From assembly GCA_028869995.1 (NCBI GenBank), contig JAGWQN010000019.1, positions 1 through 42,011 on the forward strand: a stretch of 42,011 nucleotides of DNA, given 5' to 3'. Positions 1-8,674 of the stretch are shown here, one piece after another (the stretch's first letter is position 1; each line of letters opens with the position of its first letter). Below the pieces are notes generated by a model. It made no database searches. It had not been told where the DNA came from and saw only the letters and a list, made by a program, of their open reading frames with translations. The translations under genes were made by a program, and so were the position numbers. Origin of the DNA: Rhodospirillales bacterium. GTDB taxonomy: Bacteria > Pseudomonadota > Alphaproteobacteria > Acetobacterales > Acetobacteraceae.

Positions 1-206
1 GCGGAGGTGATGGTGATGCCGCGCTCGCGCTCCTGCTCCATGTAGTCGGTCGTGGTGTTGCCGTCGTGCACCTCGCCGATCTTATGCGACACCCCCGTGT
101 AGTAGAGGATGCGCTCCGTGGTCGTGGTCTTGCCGGCATCGATATGCGCGGTGATGCCGATGTTACGAATCTTCTCGAGCGCGGTCGTGGACACGATGGC
201 CTCCAT
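1..206 (-). CDS. fusA: Elongation factor G, N-terminal fragment (cut by window edge)
   Basis: Only the first 68 residues are present; the gene runs off the left end. The product is the ribosomal translocase GTPase. The P-loop AHIDAGKT lies at residues 20-27 and the switch region RERGIT at 60-65, both classic for EF-G. The [12 protein letters not shown] stretch (48-59) differs from the GAATMDWMEQE of Escherichia-type EF-G; I recall this form from acetic-acid-bacteria EF-G, but a second EF-G paralogue is possible. The ATG at 204-206 begins a typical short N-terminal lead. Upstream lies a divergent DUF1800 gene, not rpsL-rpsG, so at its 5' end the gene is detached from the usual str operon. Confidence 0.85.
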   Translation of the reverse strand, partial: MEAIVSTTALEKIRNIGITAHIDAGKTTTTERILYYTGVSHKIGEVHDGNTTTDYMEQERERGITITS

Positions 207-261
207 GGGGTCCCGGTCGGGGCCGGGCGCGTGCGGCGGTATGGGTAGCACGAAAGGCGCG

Positions 262-277
262 CCGGATGTGCATCCGG
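262..277. promoter_or_regulatory. Perfect inverted repeat in a divergent intergenic region
   Basis: CCGGATG and CATCCGG (7-base arms, 2-base centre) form a near-palindrome within the 239 bases between the EF-G start and the DUF1800 start. It could be an operator or short hairpin. No regulator gene is adjacent and no promoter consensus is recognisable. Confidence 0.25.
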
Positions 278-445
278 GCGCGAACGTGGGCGGCGCAATG
301 CCCTCTCGCGCCCGATTTTGCAAGCACGAAGGCGTGACAGGGCCGCCGAATCCCCGGCGCGTCGTGCATGGCAGGGCTCCGCCGCCGGCGCGCACCCGCA
401 ATCTGCCTGCAAACTTTGTCACATCCCGTCACCCGCGGCGCTGCT

Positions 446-1762
446 ATGGCCACCGCCATGACCCTCGAGCCCATCACCGCCAGCATCCGCTTCGGCTATG
501 GCCCGCGCCCCGGCGACTCGATGCCGCCCGATGCCGCCGCCTGGCTGCGCGGCCAGCTGGACCGCCCGGATCCGCTCGCCAACGGCCCCGGCCCAACCGC
601 CGTCCAGGGCCTCGAGGCGCTGCACGCCGACCGGCTCGACCGCAAGCGCAAGCTGAAGCCCGACCGCGTGCGCCGCCTCTTCCTCGCCGAGAACCGGGCC
701 ATCGGCGAGCACCTGGTCGACACCCCGATGCCGTTCCGCGAGCGGCTGGTGTGGTTCTGGTTCAACCACTTCACCGTGAGCCTCAAGCGTCCGTTCGTTG
801 CCGCCGTCCTGGGCGACTATGTCCGCACCGCCATCCGCCCCCATGTCAACGGCCGCTTCGAGGACATGTTGCTGGCGGTGATGCGCCACCCGGCGATGCT
901 GCTCTATCTCGACAACGCGCAGTCCTTCGGCCCCGACAGCATCGCCGGCCGGCGCCGCCACCGCGGCCTCAACGAGAACCTCGCGCGCGAATGCCTCGAG
1001 CTGCACACGCTCACGCCCGCCGCCGGCTACACCCAGGCCGACGTCACCAACTTCGCGAAGATCCTGACCGGCTGGAGCATCGCCTCCCCCGCTCTGCTGG
1101 CGCGCGGCGCTCCTGCCTTCCGCTTCTATCCCGCCGCCCACGAGCCGGGCACGCCGCTGCTGATGGGCCAGCGCTTTCCCCCGGGCGAGGCCGGCGGCGT
1201 GGCGGCCCTGCGCTTCATCGCCAACCATCCCTCGACGTACCGTGCGCTGGCGACCCGGCTCGCCATCCATTTCATCGCCGACGTCCCGCCCCCGGCGAGC
1301 GTGGCCCGCCTCGAGCACGTCCTGGCAACGACGCGGGGCCATCTCGGATCGGCGGCCCAGGCCCTGATCGACGATCCGGCGGCGGCCATCCCGCTGACCA
1401 AGCTGCGCACGCCGGCGGACTACGTGGTGGCCGCCACGCGTGCCCTCGCCCTGCCGCCGCGCCGGCGCTTCCCGGTGCTGCCGGCGATGGCCGCCCTGGG
1501 CGAGCCGCTATTCGCCGCACCGCTGCCCAATGGCTGGCCCGACACCGCCGCCGACTGGGCGGCGGGCGAGGCGATGATGCGCCGGGTGGACTGGTCCTAC
1601 GACCTCGCCGCCCGCGCCGAACGCCACGACCCCGTCGCGGTGGCGGACGCCGTTCTCGGCCCGCTGCTCTCGCCCGCGACGCGCATGGCGGTGCAGCGCG
1701 CCGGCTCGCGACGGGACGGCCTCGCCCTTTTGCTGGCCTCACCGGAGTTCATGCGCCGATGA
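446..1762 (+). CDS. DUF1800 family protein
   Basis: 438 residues from the ATG at 446. It matches the DUF1800 family: an FGYGPRPGD-like N-terminus, a central RLVWFWFNHFTVS segment, and an ARECLELHT plus FAKILTGWS block. The biochemical function of the family is unknown; it is often encoded next to DUF1501 proteins. Here the stop overlaps the DUF1501 start (ATGA at 1759-1762), so the two are translationally coupled and probably act together. No signal peptide is obvious from the chosen start. An ATG at 458 or one at 368 are alternative starts; the homologous sequence begins near MTLEPITASIRFGYG, which favours 446 or 458. Confidence 0.85.
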   Translation: MATAMTLEPITASIRFGYGPRPGDSMPPDAAAWLRGQLDRPDPLANGPGPTAVQGLEALHADRLDRKRKLKPDRVRRLFLAENRAIGEHLVDTPMPFRERLVWFWFNHFTVSLKRPFVAAVLGDYVRTAIRPHVNGRFEDMLLAVMRHPAMLLYLDNAQSFGPDSIAGRRRHRGLNENLARECLELHTLTPAAGYTQADVTNFAKILTGWSIASPALLARGAPAFRFYPAAHEPGTPLLMGQRFPPGEAGGVAALRFIANHPSTYRALATRLAIHFIADVPPPASVARLEHVLATTRGHLGSAAQALIDDPAAAIPLTKLRTPADYVVAATRALALPPRRRFPVLPAMAALGEPLFAAPLPNGWPDTAADWAAGEAMMRRVDWSYDLAARAERHDPVAVADAVLGPLLSPATRMAVQRAGSRRDGLALLLASPEFMRR

Positions 1763-2961
1763 TCACCGCCCCGCCCTCCTTTCGCCTGACGCGCCGTGCC
1801 GCCCTGCTGGGTCTGGGCGGCGCCGTCGCCCTCGGCCCTGCCTCGCTGGCACTGGCCGCGGCCCCGACCGACCGGCGCCTCGTCGTCATCCTGTTGCGCG
1901 GCGCACTCGACGGCCTCTCCGCCGTGGTCCCCTACGGCGACCACGCTCTCGCGACCTGGCGCACCGCGCTGCTCACGGGCCGGCCCGGGCAGCCGGGCGG
2001 GCCGCTCGACCTCGGCGGCTTTTACGGCCTGCATCCGGCTCTCGGCGGCATGCACACGCTCTATGCCGCGGGCGAACTCCTGCCGGTGCACGCGATCGCC
2101 GGCGCCTGGCGGGTGCGCAGCCATTTCGAGGCACAGGATTTCCTGGAGATGGGCGACGGCGACCAGCGCATCGACAGCGGCTGGCTCAACCGTGTCGCCG
2201 GCGCGTTGCCGCGCCCGGTCCACGGCGACAACGCCATCGCCATCGGCGCCACCGTGCCCCTCATCCTGCGCGGCCAGGCGCATGCCGGCTCTTGGCTGCC
2301 GGAGAATTTCCGCCCGCCCGCCACCAGTCTCTACGAGCAGATCGCCGCCCTGAACCGCCACGACCCGGTGACCGGCCCCGCCCTCGCGGACGGGCTGCGC
2401 GAGCGTGGCTTCATCGCCTCGATGCAGGGGGACGGCCGCGGTCCCGGCCGCTTCGCCTTTGCCGCGCTGGCGCGCGTCGCCGGGCGGATGCTCGCGGCGG
2501 CGGACGGTCCGCGCCTCGCGGCAATGGAGCTGGGGGGCTGGGATACGCATGTCGCGCAGGTGGCCCGGCTGCGCTACCCGCTGACCCAACTTGACCAGGG
2601 CCTGATCGCGCTCAAGCAAGGGCTGGGAGCCGCCTGGGCCCACACCGCGGTACTGGCGGTCACCGAGTTCGGCCGGACCGTGCGGGAAAACGGCACCGGC
2701 GGCACCGATCACGGCACCGCGACGGTCGCCTTCCTCGCCGGCGGAGCCGTCGCCGGCGGCAAGGTCCGCGCCGACTGGCCGGGGCTTGCGCAGCATCGCC
2801 TGTTCGAGAACCGCGATCTCGCTCCGACCGCGGAGCTGCGCGCGCTGTGCAAGGGCGTGCTCGCGCAGCATCTCGGGCTCGATCAGGCGGCGCTGCTGCG
2901 CGTCTTCCCCGGCAGCGGCGGCGTCACGGCGATGGCCGGGCTGATCAGGCCGGACGCGTAA
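1759..2961 (+). CDS. DUF1501 family exported protein (Tat signal)
   Basis: 400 residues. The N-terminus has a twin-arginine pattern (TRRAALLGLGG, arginines 12-13), a hydrophobic stretch and an Ala-rich cleavage region near residue 35, so export by Tat in folded form is likely. The remainder matches DUF1501, a family with an alkaline-phosphatase/sulfatase-like fold: LVVILLRGALDGLSAVVPYGD near the start, ELGGWDTHV in the middle, and VTEFGRTVRENGTGGTDHGTA near the end. The precise activity is unknown. It overlaps the DUF1800 gene by four bases. Its 3' end overlaps the convergent M28 peptidase gene by 17 bases. Confidence 0.87.
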   Translation: MITAPPSFRLTRRAALLGLGGAVALGPASLALAAAPTDRRLVVILLRGALDGLSAVVPYGDHALATWRTALLTGRPGQPGGPLDLGGFYGLHPALGGMHTLYAAGELLPVHAIAGAWRVRSHFEAQDFLEMGDGDQRIDSGWLNRVAGALPRPVHGDNAIAIGATVPLILRGQAHAGSWLPENFRPPATSLYEQIAALNRHDPVTGPALADGLRERGFIASMQGDGRGPGRFAFAALARVAGRMLAAADGPRLAAMELGGWDTHVAQVARLRYPLTQLDQGLIALKQGLGAAWAHTAVLAVTEFGRTVRENGTGGTDHGTATVAFLAGGAVAGGKVRADWPGLAQHRLFENRDLAPTAELRALCKGVLAQHLGLDQAALLRVFPGSGGVTAMAGLIRPDA

Positions 2962-4672
2962 CGGCTTCGAGCGCCGCCAACGCGGTCGCGAGCGCATGGC
3001 CCAGCCGGTTGCATGCGCGCCGCGCCGCAACGAGGCGAAAGCGCCGCTCGTCACCGCCCGCCTCGCTCGCCACCATCTGGCGCACCGGGTCCAGCACCGG
3101 CCACGGGTTCTGCGGCAACGCCGGATCGTGGACGAAACGATCGCCCGCCGTGTAGTCCATCGGCACCAGCGCGCGCGACACCGCCATCAGCGCCCGGTTC
3201 ACCGCCTCGTCGTCGGCTGACGGCGGGATCGCCTCCGCCAGCCGCCCCAGTCGCTGCGCGCGCTCGCGCAGGGCGGACAGGTCGAGCGCGGGGCGGGCGC
3301 CCGGCTCCAGCTTTTCGATTTCCGCAGCCAGCGCCGCTGCCGAGCGCGCGTAGTCGAGCGGCAGGCGCGGCGCGGTCAGCAGCCGCGCCAGCGCATGGAC
3401 ATAGATGCGCGTGTCGCGGAGCAGCAGCTCGCGGTCCATCTTGTCGAGGGTGTCCTCCGGCGTATGCCACCACCACCCGAGCCCGGCGCCGCGCCGCTGG
3501 CCGCCGCCGAGCACACCGGCCATCACGTTGTCCGCGGCCGCCACCGGCTGCTCGCCCATCGCCATGAACATCGACGGCACGCCGACGCCCCAGAACGACT
3601 GATCGCCGGCCCGGCTCATCCGCAGCCCGGCAAGCTCCTGCCCGCCCTCGATGCGGATCGCCTCGGCAGCACAGCCGGCAAGCTCGGCCGAGCAGAGCGC
3701 GTCGGTCAGCACCGTGTTGCCGCGCGCGCCGGTGGAATCGACGTTGACGTGCACCGCACAGCGGGCCGCGAGTTCCTCCCAGCGCGTATCGGCATACCAG
3801 GCCGAGCCGGAGTAGCGGCCATGCGAATGTCCGGACCAGAAGCACAGCCGCAGGCCGCGCCTCCAGCCGGCGCGCTCGCGCGCGAGCAGCCGCGCCGCCT
3901 CCAGCATGGTGGCGTTGGCGCCGCCATTGTCCATCACGCCGAAATACCAGGTGTCGTGATGGCCCGAGAACATCACGAAGGGCGCGTCCGGTACGCTCTC
4001 GGGCATCAGCTCGGCAACCAGGAGCGGGGTCTCGCGCCACGCGGTATCGACCTCGGCGTGCAGCGTCGCCTCGACCGTCTCGCCCGCCAGGACACGCGCC
4101 TTCAGCGCCTCGCCCGCATCCCTGCGGACGCTGATCACCGTCGTCGTCGGCAGGTCCTCGCGCGCGGCCTCGCTCGGGCTGCCCCAGACCGAGGAGATGC
4201 ACATCTCGTGGATGTGTTCGTGCGGGCTGATGTGCACCTGCCCCACCGCGCCGGCGCGCGAGGCCCGCAGGCTGGCGCCCGGGTTCGCGATCCCTTCCAG
4301 CAGCACAATCCGGCCGCGCGCGTCGATCGCCGCGAAATCCTCGGCGCGCCCCGCCCCGGCATAGATCACCGGCGCGGTGAGCCCTCCCTGCGGCGAGGGG
4401 CGGGAGAAGGAGTGGGTGATGCAGTCCGGCTGTTCGTTGCCGATCAGGATGCGTGCCCGACCCGGCAGGCTGATATAGGCTTCGTGACGCAGCAGCTCGG
4501 TGCGGTAGCCATACCCGTCGAGCACGCCGCGCAGATAGCGGAAGCTCTCATACTCCTCGGCCGTTCCCGAGAGTTTGATCCGCTTCGCGAACTCCTCGAG
4601 GTGGCGGAACATCGTCGCGACATCGACCGATGCCGTCAGCGCTGCCAGCGAGGTGCCGTCGATCCCACTCAT
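2945..4672 (-). CDS. M28-family metallopeptidase-like protein with PA-type insert
   Basis: 575 residues from the ATG at 4672, which is preceded by a GGGGGAG ribosome site about nine bases upstream; an upstream ATG at 4690 is less well supported. Residues about 80-200 look like a protease-associated domain (APVIYAGAGRAEDF, GRIVLLEG). The zinc-peptidase core follows: HHD at 238-240, MDNGG with Asp248, VNVD with Asp312, and HTPEDT near the C-terminus. The usual Glu-Glu pair (catalytic base plus zinc ligand) is replaced by His282-Ser283 in WSGHSHGRYSGS. It may be a variant peptidase or a non-peptidase member. No signal peptide is evident, so it is probably cytoplasmic. Confidence 0.8.
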   Translation of the reverse strand: MSGIDGTSLAALTASVDVATMFRHLEEFAKRIKLSGTAEEYESFRYLRGVLDGYGYRTELLRHEAYISLPGRARILIGNEQPDCITHSFSRPSPQGGLTAPVIYAGAGRAEDFAAIDARGRIVLLEGIANPGASLRASRAGAVGQVHISPHEHIHEMCISSVWGSPSEAAREDLPTTTVISVRRDAGEALKARVLAGETVEATLHAEVDTAWRETPLLVAELMPESVPDAPFVMFSGHHDTWYFGVMDNGGANATMLEAARLLARERAGWRRGLRLCFWSGHSHGRYSGSAWYADTRWEELAARCAVHVNVDSTGARGNTVLTDALCSAELAGCAAEAIRIEGGQELAGLRMSRAGDQSFWGVGVPSMFMAMGEQPVAAADNVMAGVLGGGQRRGAGLGWWWHTPEDTLDKMDRELLLRDTRIYVHALARLLTAPRLPLDYARSAAALAAEIEKLEPGARPALDLSALRERAQRLGRLAEAIPPSADDEAVNRALMAVSRALVPMDYTAGDRFVHDPALPQNPWPVLDPVRQMVASEAGGDERRFRLVAARRACNRLGHALATALAALEAVTRPA

Positions 4673-4820
4673 CCGTCTGATCTCCCCCATGTCCGCACAG
4701 GATGATCCGCCGCGCGCGCCAAGACCAGGGGCAAAAGGCGGCGCCGTCGCACGCCTCAGCGCGGCCGGCCCTGGGAATCGCCGCAGCCGTCTACGCTGCG
4801 CGACGCCCCGGAGAGACCCC

Positions 4821-5477
4821 ATGCCCCTGCTCGCAAGCCTGATCGCCCGCAAGCGCCTGCTCGCCGGTATCGGCGCAGGCCTTGCCACCCTGGCCCTGCT
4901 GCCCGCCAGCCACCGCCTGCTCACCCGCGCCCTGCTCGCCTGGGACCTCGGCGCGCTGCTGTTCCTGGTCCTGATCGCGGCGATGTTCTCGAGCCGCAAC
5001 CATCTGCACCTGCCGCGCGACGCCGCAGCGCAGGAAGAAGGCGAGTGGACCATCTTCGCGGCGACCCTAGCGGGCGTCACCGCGAGCTTCGCGGCCATTG
5101 TCGGCGAGTTCGCCCTGACCAAGGCCGGCACCCGCCTGATGCGCTACGAGCATCTCGGGCTCATCGTCGCCACGCTGCTGCTTTCCTGGCTGGTGACACA
5201 GACGCTGTTCGCCCTGCGCTACGCGCACGAGTACTACAGCTCGCGCCGGCGCGACGGGAAACCCGATGGCGGACTGCAATTCCCCGGCGAGCATCCGCCG
5301 GACTACTGGGACTTCGCCTATTTCTCGCTGGTGCTGGGCATGACGTTCCAGGTTTCGGACGTGCAGATCGTCTCGCGCAAACTGCGCCGCCTCGCGCTGC
5401 TGCACGGCTTCATGGGCTTCGTCTTCAACACCGTCATCATCGCGCTATCGGTCAACGTCGGCGCGAGTCTTCTGTAG
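4821..5477 (+). CDS. DUF1345 family membrane protein
   Basis: 218 residues with about five hydrophobic segments: near 13-30, 38-56, 75-95, 112-132 and 190-215. The sequence matches DUF1345, in particular the conserved PPDYWDFAYFSLVLGMTFQVSD block around residues 155-178 and the C-terminal HGFMGFVFNTVIIALSVN helix. The function is unknown; it should lie in the inner membrane. The ATG at 4821 follows a GGAGAGA ribosome site. The gene stands alone between the M28 peptidase (divergent) and the M20 operon (convergent). Confidence 0.85.
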   Translation: MPLLASLIARKRLLAGIGAGLATLALLPASHRLLTRALLAWDLGALLFLVLIAAMFSSRNHLHLPRDAAAQEEGEWTIFAATLAGVTASFAAIVGEFALTKAGTRLMRYEHLGLIVATLLLSWLVTQTLFALRYAHEYYSSRRRDGKPDGGLQFPGEHPPDYWDFAYFSLVLGMTFQVSDVQIVSRKLRRLALLHGFMGFVFNTVIIALSVNVGASLL

Positions 5478-5492
5478 CCCACCACCGAAGAG

Positions 5493-5508
5493 CCAGGCGT
5501 TCGCCTGG
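5493..5508. terminator. GC-rich hairpin between convergent genes
   Basis: CCAGGCG and CGCCTGG are separated by two bases in the short gap between the stops of the DUF1345 and M20 genes. It could end transcription in both directions, but there is no T-run, so a factor-independent terminator is not certain. Confidence 0.4.
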
Positions 5509-5538
5509 GCGCCGTCAAGGGTGCGCTTGCGCAGCCGG

Positions 5539-6912
5539 CTAGCCGCGCAGCGCCGCCATCGCCGGGAACAGCCGGCTCCAGGCGCGCAGCCCCTCATCGA
5601 AGGAGGCGAGGCGAAAGAACTCGTTGGGCGCATGGATGCGCTCGTCGGCGACCGCGTAGGAGAGCGTCACCGTCTCGAGCCCCAGCGCCTGCTTGGCCAT
5701 CGCCGAAATGGGCAGCGTGCCGCCGATACCGACGCGCACCGGCGGCCTTCCGTGCACCTCCTCGATCACGCGCTCGACCACGGCCAGGTAGGGATCATCC
5801 TCCGGCACGACATAGGCGCGCGCGCCATCGTGCGGATCGAGGATCTCGAGGTCGGCAAAGGCGGGGCAATGCTCGCGAAGATGTTTTGATACGGCATCGA
5901 AAACCCGGCACGGCTCCTGGCCTGGCCCGAGCCGGCACGTGATCTTGGCGCTCGCCTCGTGCGGAATCACGGTCTTGCCGCCGGGCCCGGTGTAGCCGCC
6001 GATCATGCCGTTCACTTCGAGCGTCGGGCGGAACCAAAGACTCTCGAGCAGCCGCACGCCCGGCTCCATCGCGCCCGGTCGCGCGCCGATCTCGGCGAAG
6101 AAGGCCGCCTCGTCGAAAGCGAGCTCGTCCATGCTCGCATAGTCCCGGTTGCCCGGCCGCTGCAGCCCCTCGAAGAAGCCGTCGACGGCGATCCTCCCCT
6201 CGCGATCGTGCAGCGTCGCGAGCAGGCGCGCCAGCGTCATCGCGGCGTTGCCGACCGGGCCGCCGAACCGGCCGGAGTGGAGGTCGCGTGCAGCGGTGCG
6301 CACCACGACCTCCATCCCCGTCAGGCCGCGCGAGTTGGTGTTGACGGACGGACGGCCCACCCGCCAGCGCCCGCCATCGGCCGAAACCAGCACGTCGGCG
6401 GCCAGCAACGCGCGATAGCGTTGCATGATGCCGGGCAGCGAGCGGCTGCCGATCTCTTCCTCGCCCTCGATCAGCACCTTGACGTTGACGGGCAGCCTCC
6501 GTTCGACGGCGAGCCAGGCCTCGATCGCCGAGACCGCGATCCAGAGTGGCGACTTGTCGTCCGAGGCGCCGCGGGCATAGATGTGGCCGTCGCGGATGGT
6601 TGGCTCGAAGGGCGGCGTCTGCCACAGCTCCACCGGATCGGGGGGCTGCACATCGTAATGGCCGTAGACGAGCAGTGTCGGCTTGCCCGGCGCGCCGAGC
6701 CATTCGCCATAGACCGCGTCGTGGCCGCCATCGTTGAGGTATTGAACCGAATTGAGCCCGATGCGCTCGAAGCGTTGACGCAGGAGCGCGGCGGCATCGC
6801 GGATGCCGTTGGCATAGGCCGGATCGGTCGAGACGCTGGGCAGGCGGATGAAGGCGAGCAGCTCCTCGAGCAGCCGTGCGTGATGCTCAAGGAGCCAGTC
6901 TTCGACGTTCAT
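5539..6912 (-). CDS. M20-family metallopeptidase (dipeptidase/amidohydrolase)
   Basis: 457 residues. The di-zinc M20 signature is complete: YGHYDVQPP with His85 and Asp87, GASDDK with Asp118, and IEGEEEIGS with the catalytic Glu151 and ligand Glu152. The dimerisation (lid) domain follows at roughly 200-350 (TAARDLHSGRFGG), then the C-terminal catalytic part containing HAPNE. It resembles the cytosolic dipeptidases of the PepV/CNDP-like group, which hydrolyse dipeptides or N-acyl amino acids. It is the last gene of a four-gene operon; its ATG overlaps the SDR stop by four bases. The substrate is unknown; company with a creatininase-like enzyme and two dehydrogenases suggests amide hydrolysis in a small-molecule pathway. 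Confidence 0.9.
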   Translation of the reverse strand: MNVEDWLLEHHARLLEELLAFIRLPSVSTDPAYANGIRDAAALLRQRFERIGLNSVQYLNDGGHDAVYGEWLGAPGKPTLLVYGHYDVQPPDPVELWQTPPFEPTIRDGHIYARGASDDKSPLWIAVSAIEAWLAVERRLPVNVKVLIEGEEEIGSRSLPGIMQRYRALLAADVLVSADGGRWRVGRPSVNTNSRGLTGMEVVVRTAARDLHSGRFGGPVGNAAMTLARLLATLHDREGRIAVDGFFEGLQRPGNRDYASMDELAFDEAAFFAEIGARPGAMEPGVRLLESLWFRPTLEVNGMIGGYTGPGGKTVIPHEASAKITCRLGPGQEPCRVFDAVSKHLREHCPAFADLEILDPHDGARAYVVPEDDPYLAVVERVIEEVHGRPPVRVGIGGTLPISAMAKQALGLETVTLSYAVADERIHAPNEFFRLASFDEGLRAWSRLFPAMAALRG

Positions 6913-7652
6913 CGCCCGCCGTCCACCGAGATGATCTGGCCGCTGACGAAGTCGGCCATCGGCGAGGCGAAGAACAGCACGGCGTTGGCGATGTCCTGCG
7001 CCGAGCCGAGCTTGCGCAGGGCGATGCGCTCCACCAGCGCCTGCTGCCCATCGGCGCCGTAGCTCTCCCATTGCCGCTCGGTCGTTACGTTGCTGCGGAT
7101 AAAGCCGGGAGCGACCGAGTTCACCGTGATGCCGAACTGGCCCAGCTCGTGCGCAAGCTGGCGCGTGAGCCCGACGACGGCGTGTTTGGCGCTGCAATAG
7201 GCCTGGATGCCGGTCAGCGAGGCCTGCAGGCCGGCGCCCGAGGAGATATTGATGATACGCCCCTCGCCTGCCGCCTTCATCGCCGGTGCTGCGGCACGCG
7301 ACAGCGCCATCGCCGCGCCGACATTGATGGCGAAGATGCGGTCCCAGTCGGCGTCGGGCACCTCCTCGATCGGCCGCATCACCTGCCCGGCCACGCCGCC
7401 GGCATTGTTGACCAGGCAGAAGATCCGCCCGATCCGCCCGATCCACGCCGCCGCGGCGCTGCGATCGGTCAGGTCGACCACGCTGGTATGGATGGAGGCA
7501 AACCCGCGCGCCGTCTCGGCCAGCTCCGCCGCGTCGAGGTCGCAGCCGTACACCGTGGCTCCCAGGGCGGCAAAGCTGCGCGCGATCGTCCGTCCGAGCC
7601 CGTGGCCGGCCCCGGACACCACAACCGTCTTGCCATCGAAACGAATGTTCAT
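6909..7652 (-). CDS. SDR-family NAD(P)-dependent oxidoreductase
   Basis: 247 residues, a classical short-chain dehydrogenase: dinucleotide motif GAGHGLG at 14-20, NNAGG at 82-86, active-site Ser137/Ser138, Tyr152 and Lys156 (YCSAK), and the C-terminal FVSGQIISVDGG. Asp38 at the end of the second strand (CDLD) suggests preference for NAD over NADP. It is third in the creatininase-reductase-SDR-M20 operon, with four-base ATGA overlaps on both sides. The substrate cannot be read from sequence; an alcohol or hydroxy acid intermediate would fit the context. Confidence 0.9.
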   Translation of the reverse strand: MNIRFDGKTVVVSGAGHGLGRTIARSFAALGATVYGCDLDAAELAETARGFASIHTSVVDLTDRSAAAAWIGRIGRIFCLVNNAGGVAGQVMRPIEEVPDADWDRIFAINVGAAMALSRAAAPAMKAAGEGRIINISSGAGLQASLTGIQAYCSAKHAVVGLTRQLAHELGQFGITVNSVAPGFIRSNVTTERQWESYGADGQQALVERIALRKLGSAQDIANAVLFFASPMADFVSGQIISVDGGR

Positions 7653-8674
7653 GCTCGCATCAACTCCAGCAGGTTGGCGTCGTCCATCTTGCGTTTCCCG
7701 GTCTCGCATTCGTGAATCTGCGCCACCAGCGCGCGCACGGTGCGGCAGTCGATGCCGTGCTTGGCACCGTATTCCACGATCGGCGCGATCTGCACGTCGA
7801 CCTCGGTCGGCCGGTGGCGAACCCAGAGGTCGCGCCAGATGCCGGAATGGGTCTTGGCGTTGGGCCGGTTGAAGGCAACCATCGCCGCGACCGATGCCTG
7901 CGCCGCCTCGGGCGGGGCGTTGGGCATGAAGGCGCGCGGATCGAAGCCGTTGAACCCTTTCGGATCGACGCCTTCGGCAAGCGCGACCTCGACCGCCTCG
8001 CGCCCCAGCGCGCGCCACAGCCCGAGCAGTTCCGGCCGCGCCAGGCAGTCGGCGATGCCGGCCGCGCCGAGCGCCTGCGCGAACAGCATCGCGCCATAGC
8101 CGAGCTTGCCCCAAAGATAGCCCCAGATCGCGTCGGTCATGATGGCGCCCGGCTCGAAGGCAAGCAGCGTCGCGTGCAGCGCCGCCAGCCGCTCGCTCTT
8201 GCGCCCGTCGAGCTCGCCGAGCACGACCGCGCCGCGGCCGCCGAACATCACCTCGCCCGGACGCATCCAGTCGGCGGAAAAATTGACGAAGGCGCCGATG
8301 GTCCGATCGCTGCCGACGATGCGCTGGATGATGGTCTCGTTGAGGCCGTTCTGCGCCGACAGCACGTAGCCGTCCTGTGCGAGGTGCGCGACCAGTGCGC
8401 GCGTCGCCGCCTCGGTATGGTGGGCCTTCACCGCCAGGATCACATGCTTCCAGGTGCCGCGCAGATCGGCGGGCCGGAAGGCCGGTGCGTGGACGGTGAA
8501 GTTCTCGATCGGGCCGGTGATGGCAAGCCCCGGTCCGTTGATCGCATCGACATGCGCCGCCTCGATATCGACGAAGGTGACGTCATGGCCGGCGCGCACG
8601 AGATAGGCACCGATGGTGCCGCCGATCGCCCCTGCGCCCCAGATCAGGATCGGTTGTGTAATCGTCGACGCCAT
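7649..8674 (-). CDS. Ketopantoate reductase-like (ApbA/PanE family) dehydrogenase
   Basis: 341 residues. The N-terminal Rossmann motif is GAGAIG at 13-18. ILAVKAHHTEAA and SAQNGLNE match the family's conserved Lys and Asn regions, and LWGKLGYGAM carries the catalytic-type lysine of the C-terminal helical domain. Biosynthetic PanE reduces 2-dehydropantoate to pantoate with NADPH. This one sits in a catabolic-looking operon away from panB/panC and is longer than typical PanE (about 300), so it more likely oxidises or reduces a related hydroxy/keto acid. The start is the ATG at 8674 overlapping the upstream stop (TGATG); a GTG three bases earlier is possible. Confidence 0.85.
   Translation of the reverse strand: MASTITQPILIWGAGAIGGTIGAYLVRAGHDVTFVDIEAAHVDAINGPGLAITGPIENFTVHAPAFRPADLRGTWKHVILAVKAHHTEAATRALVAHLAQDGYVLSAQNGLNETIIQRIVGSDRTIGAFVNFSADWMRPGEVMFGGRGAVVLGELDGRKSERLAALHATLLAFEPGAIMTDAIWGYLWGKLGYGAMLFAQALGAAGIADCLARPELLGLWRALGREAVEVALAEGVDPKGFNGFDPRAFMPNAPPEAAQASVAAMVAFNRPNAKTHSGIWRDLWVRHRPTEVDVQIAPIVEYGAKHGIDCRTVRALVAQIHECETGKRKMDDANLLELMRA

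Noticed and set aside
7649-8674. Assignment as biosynthetic panE
   Set aside because: No panB or panC nearby, longer than usual, and embedded in a catabolic-looking operon.
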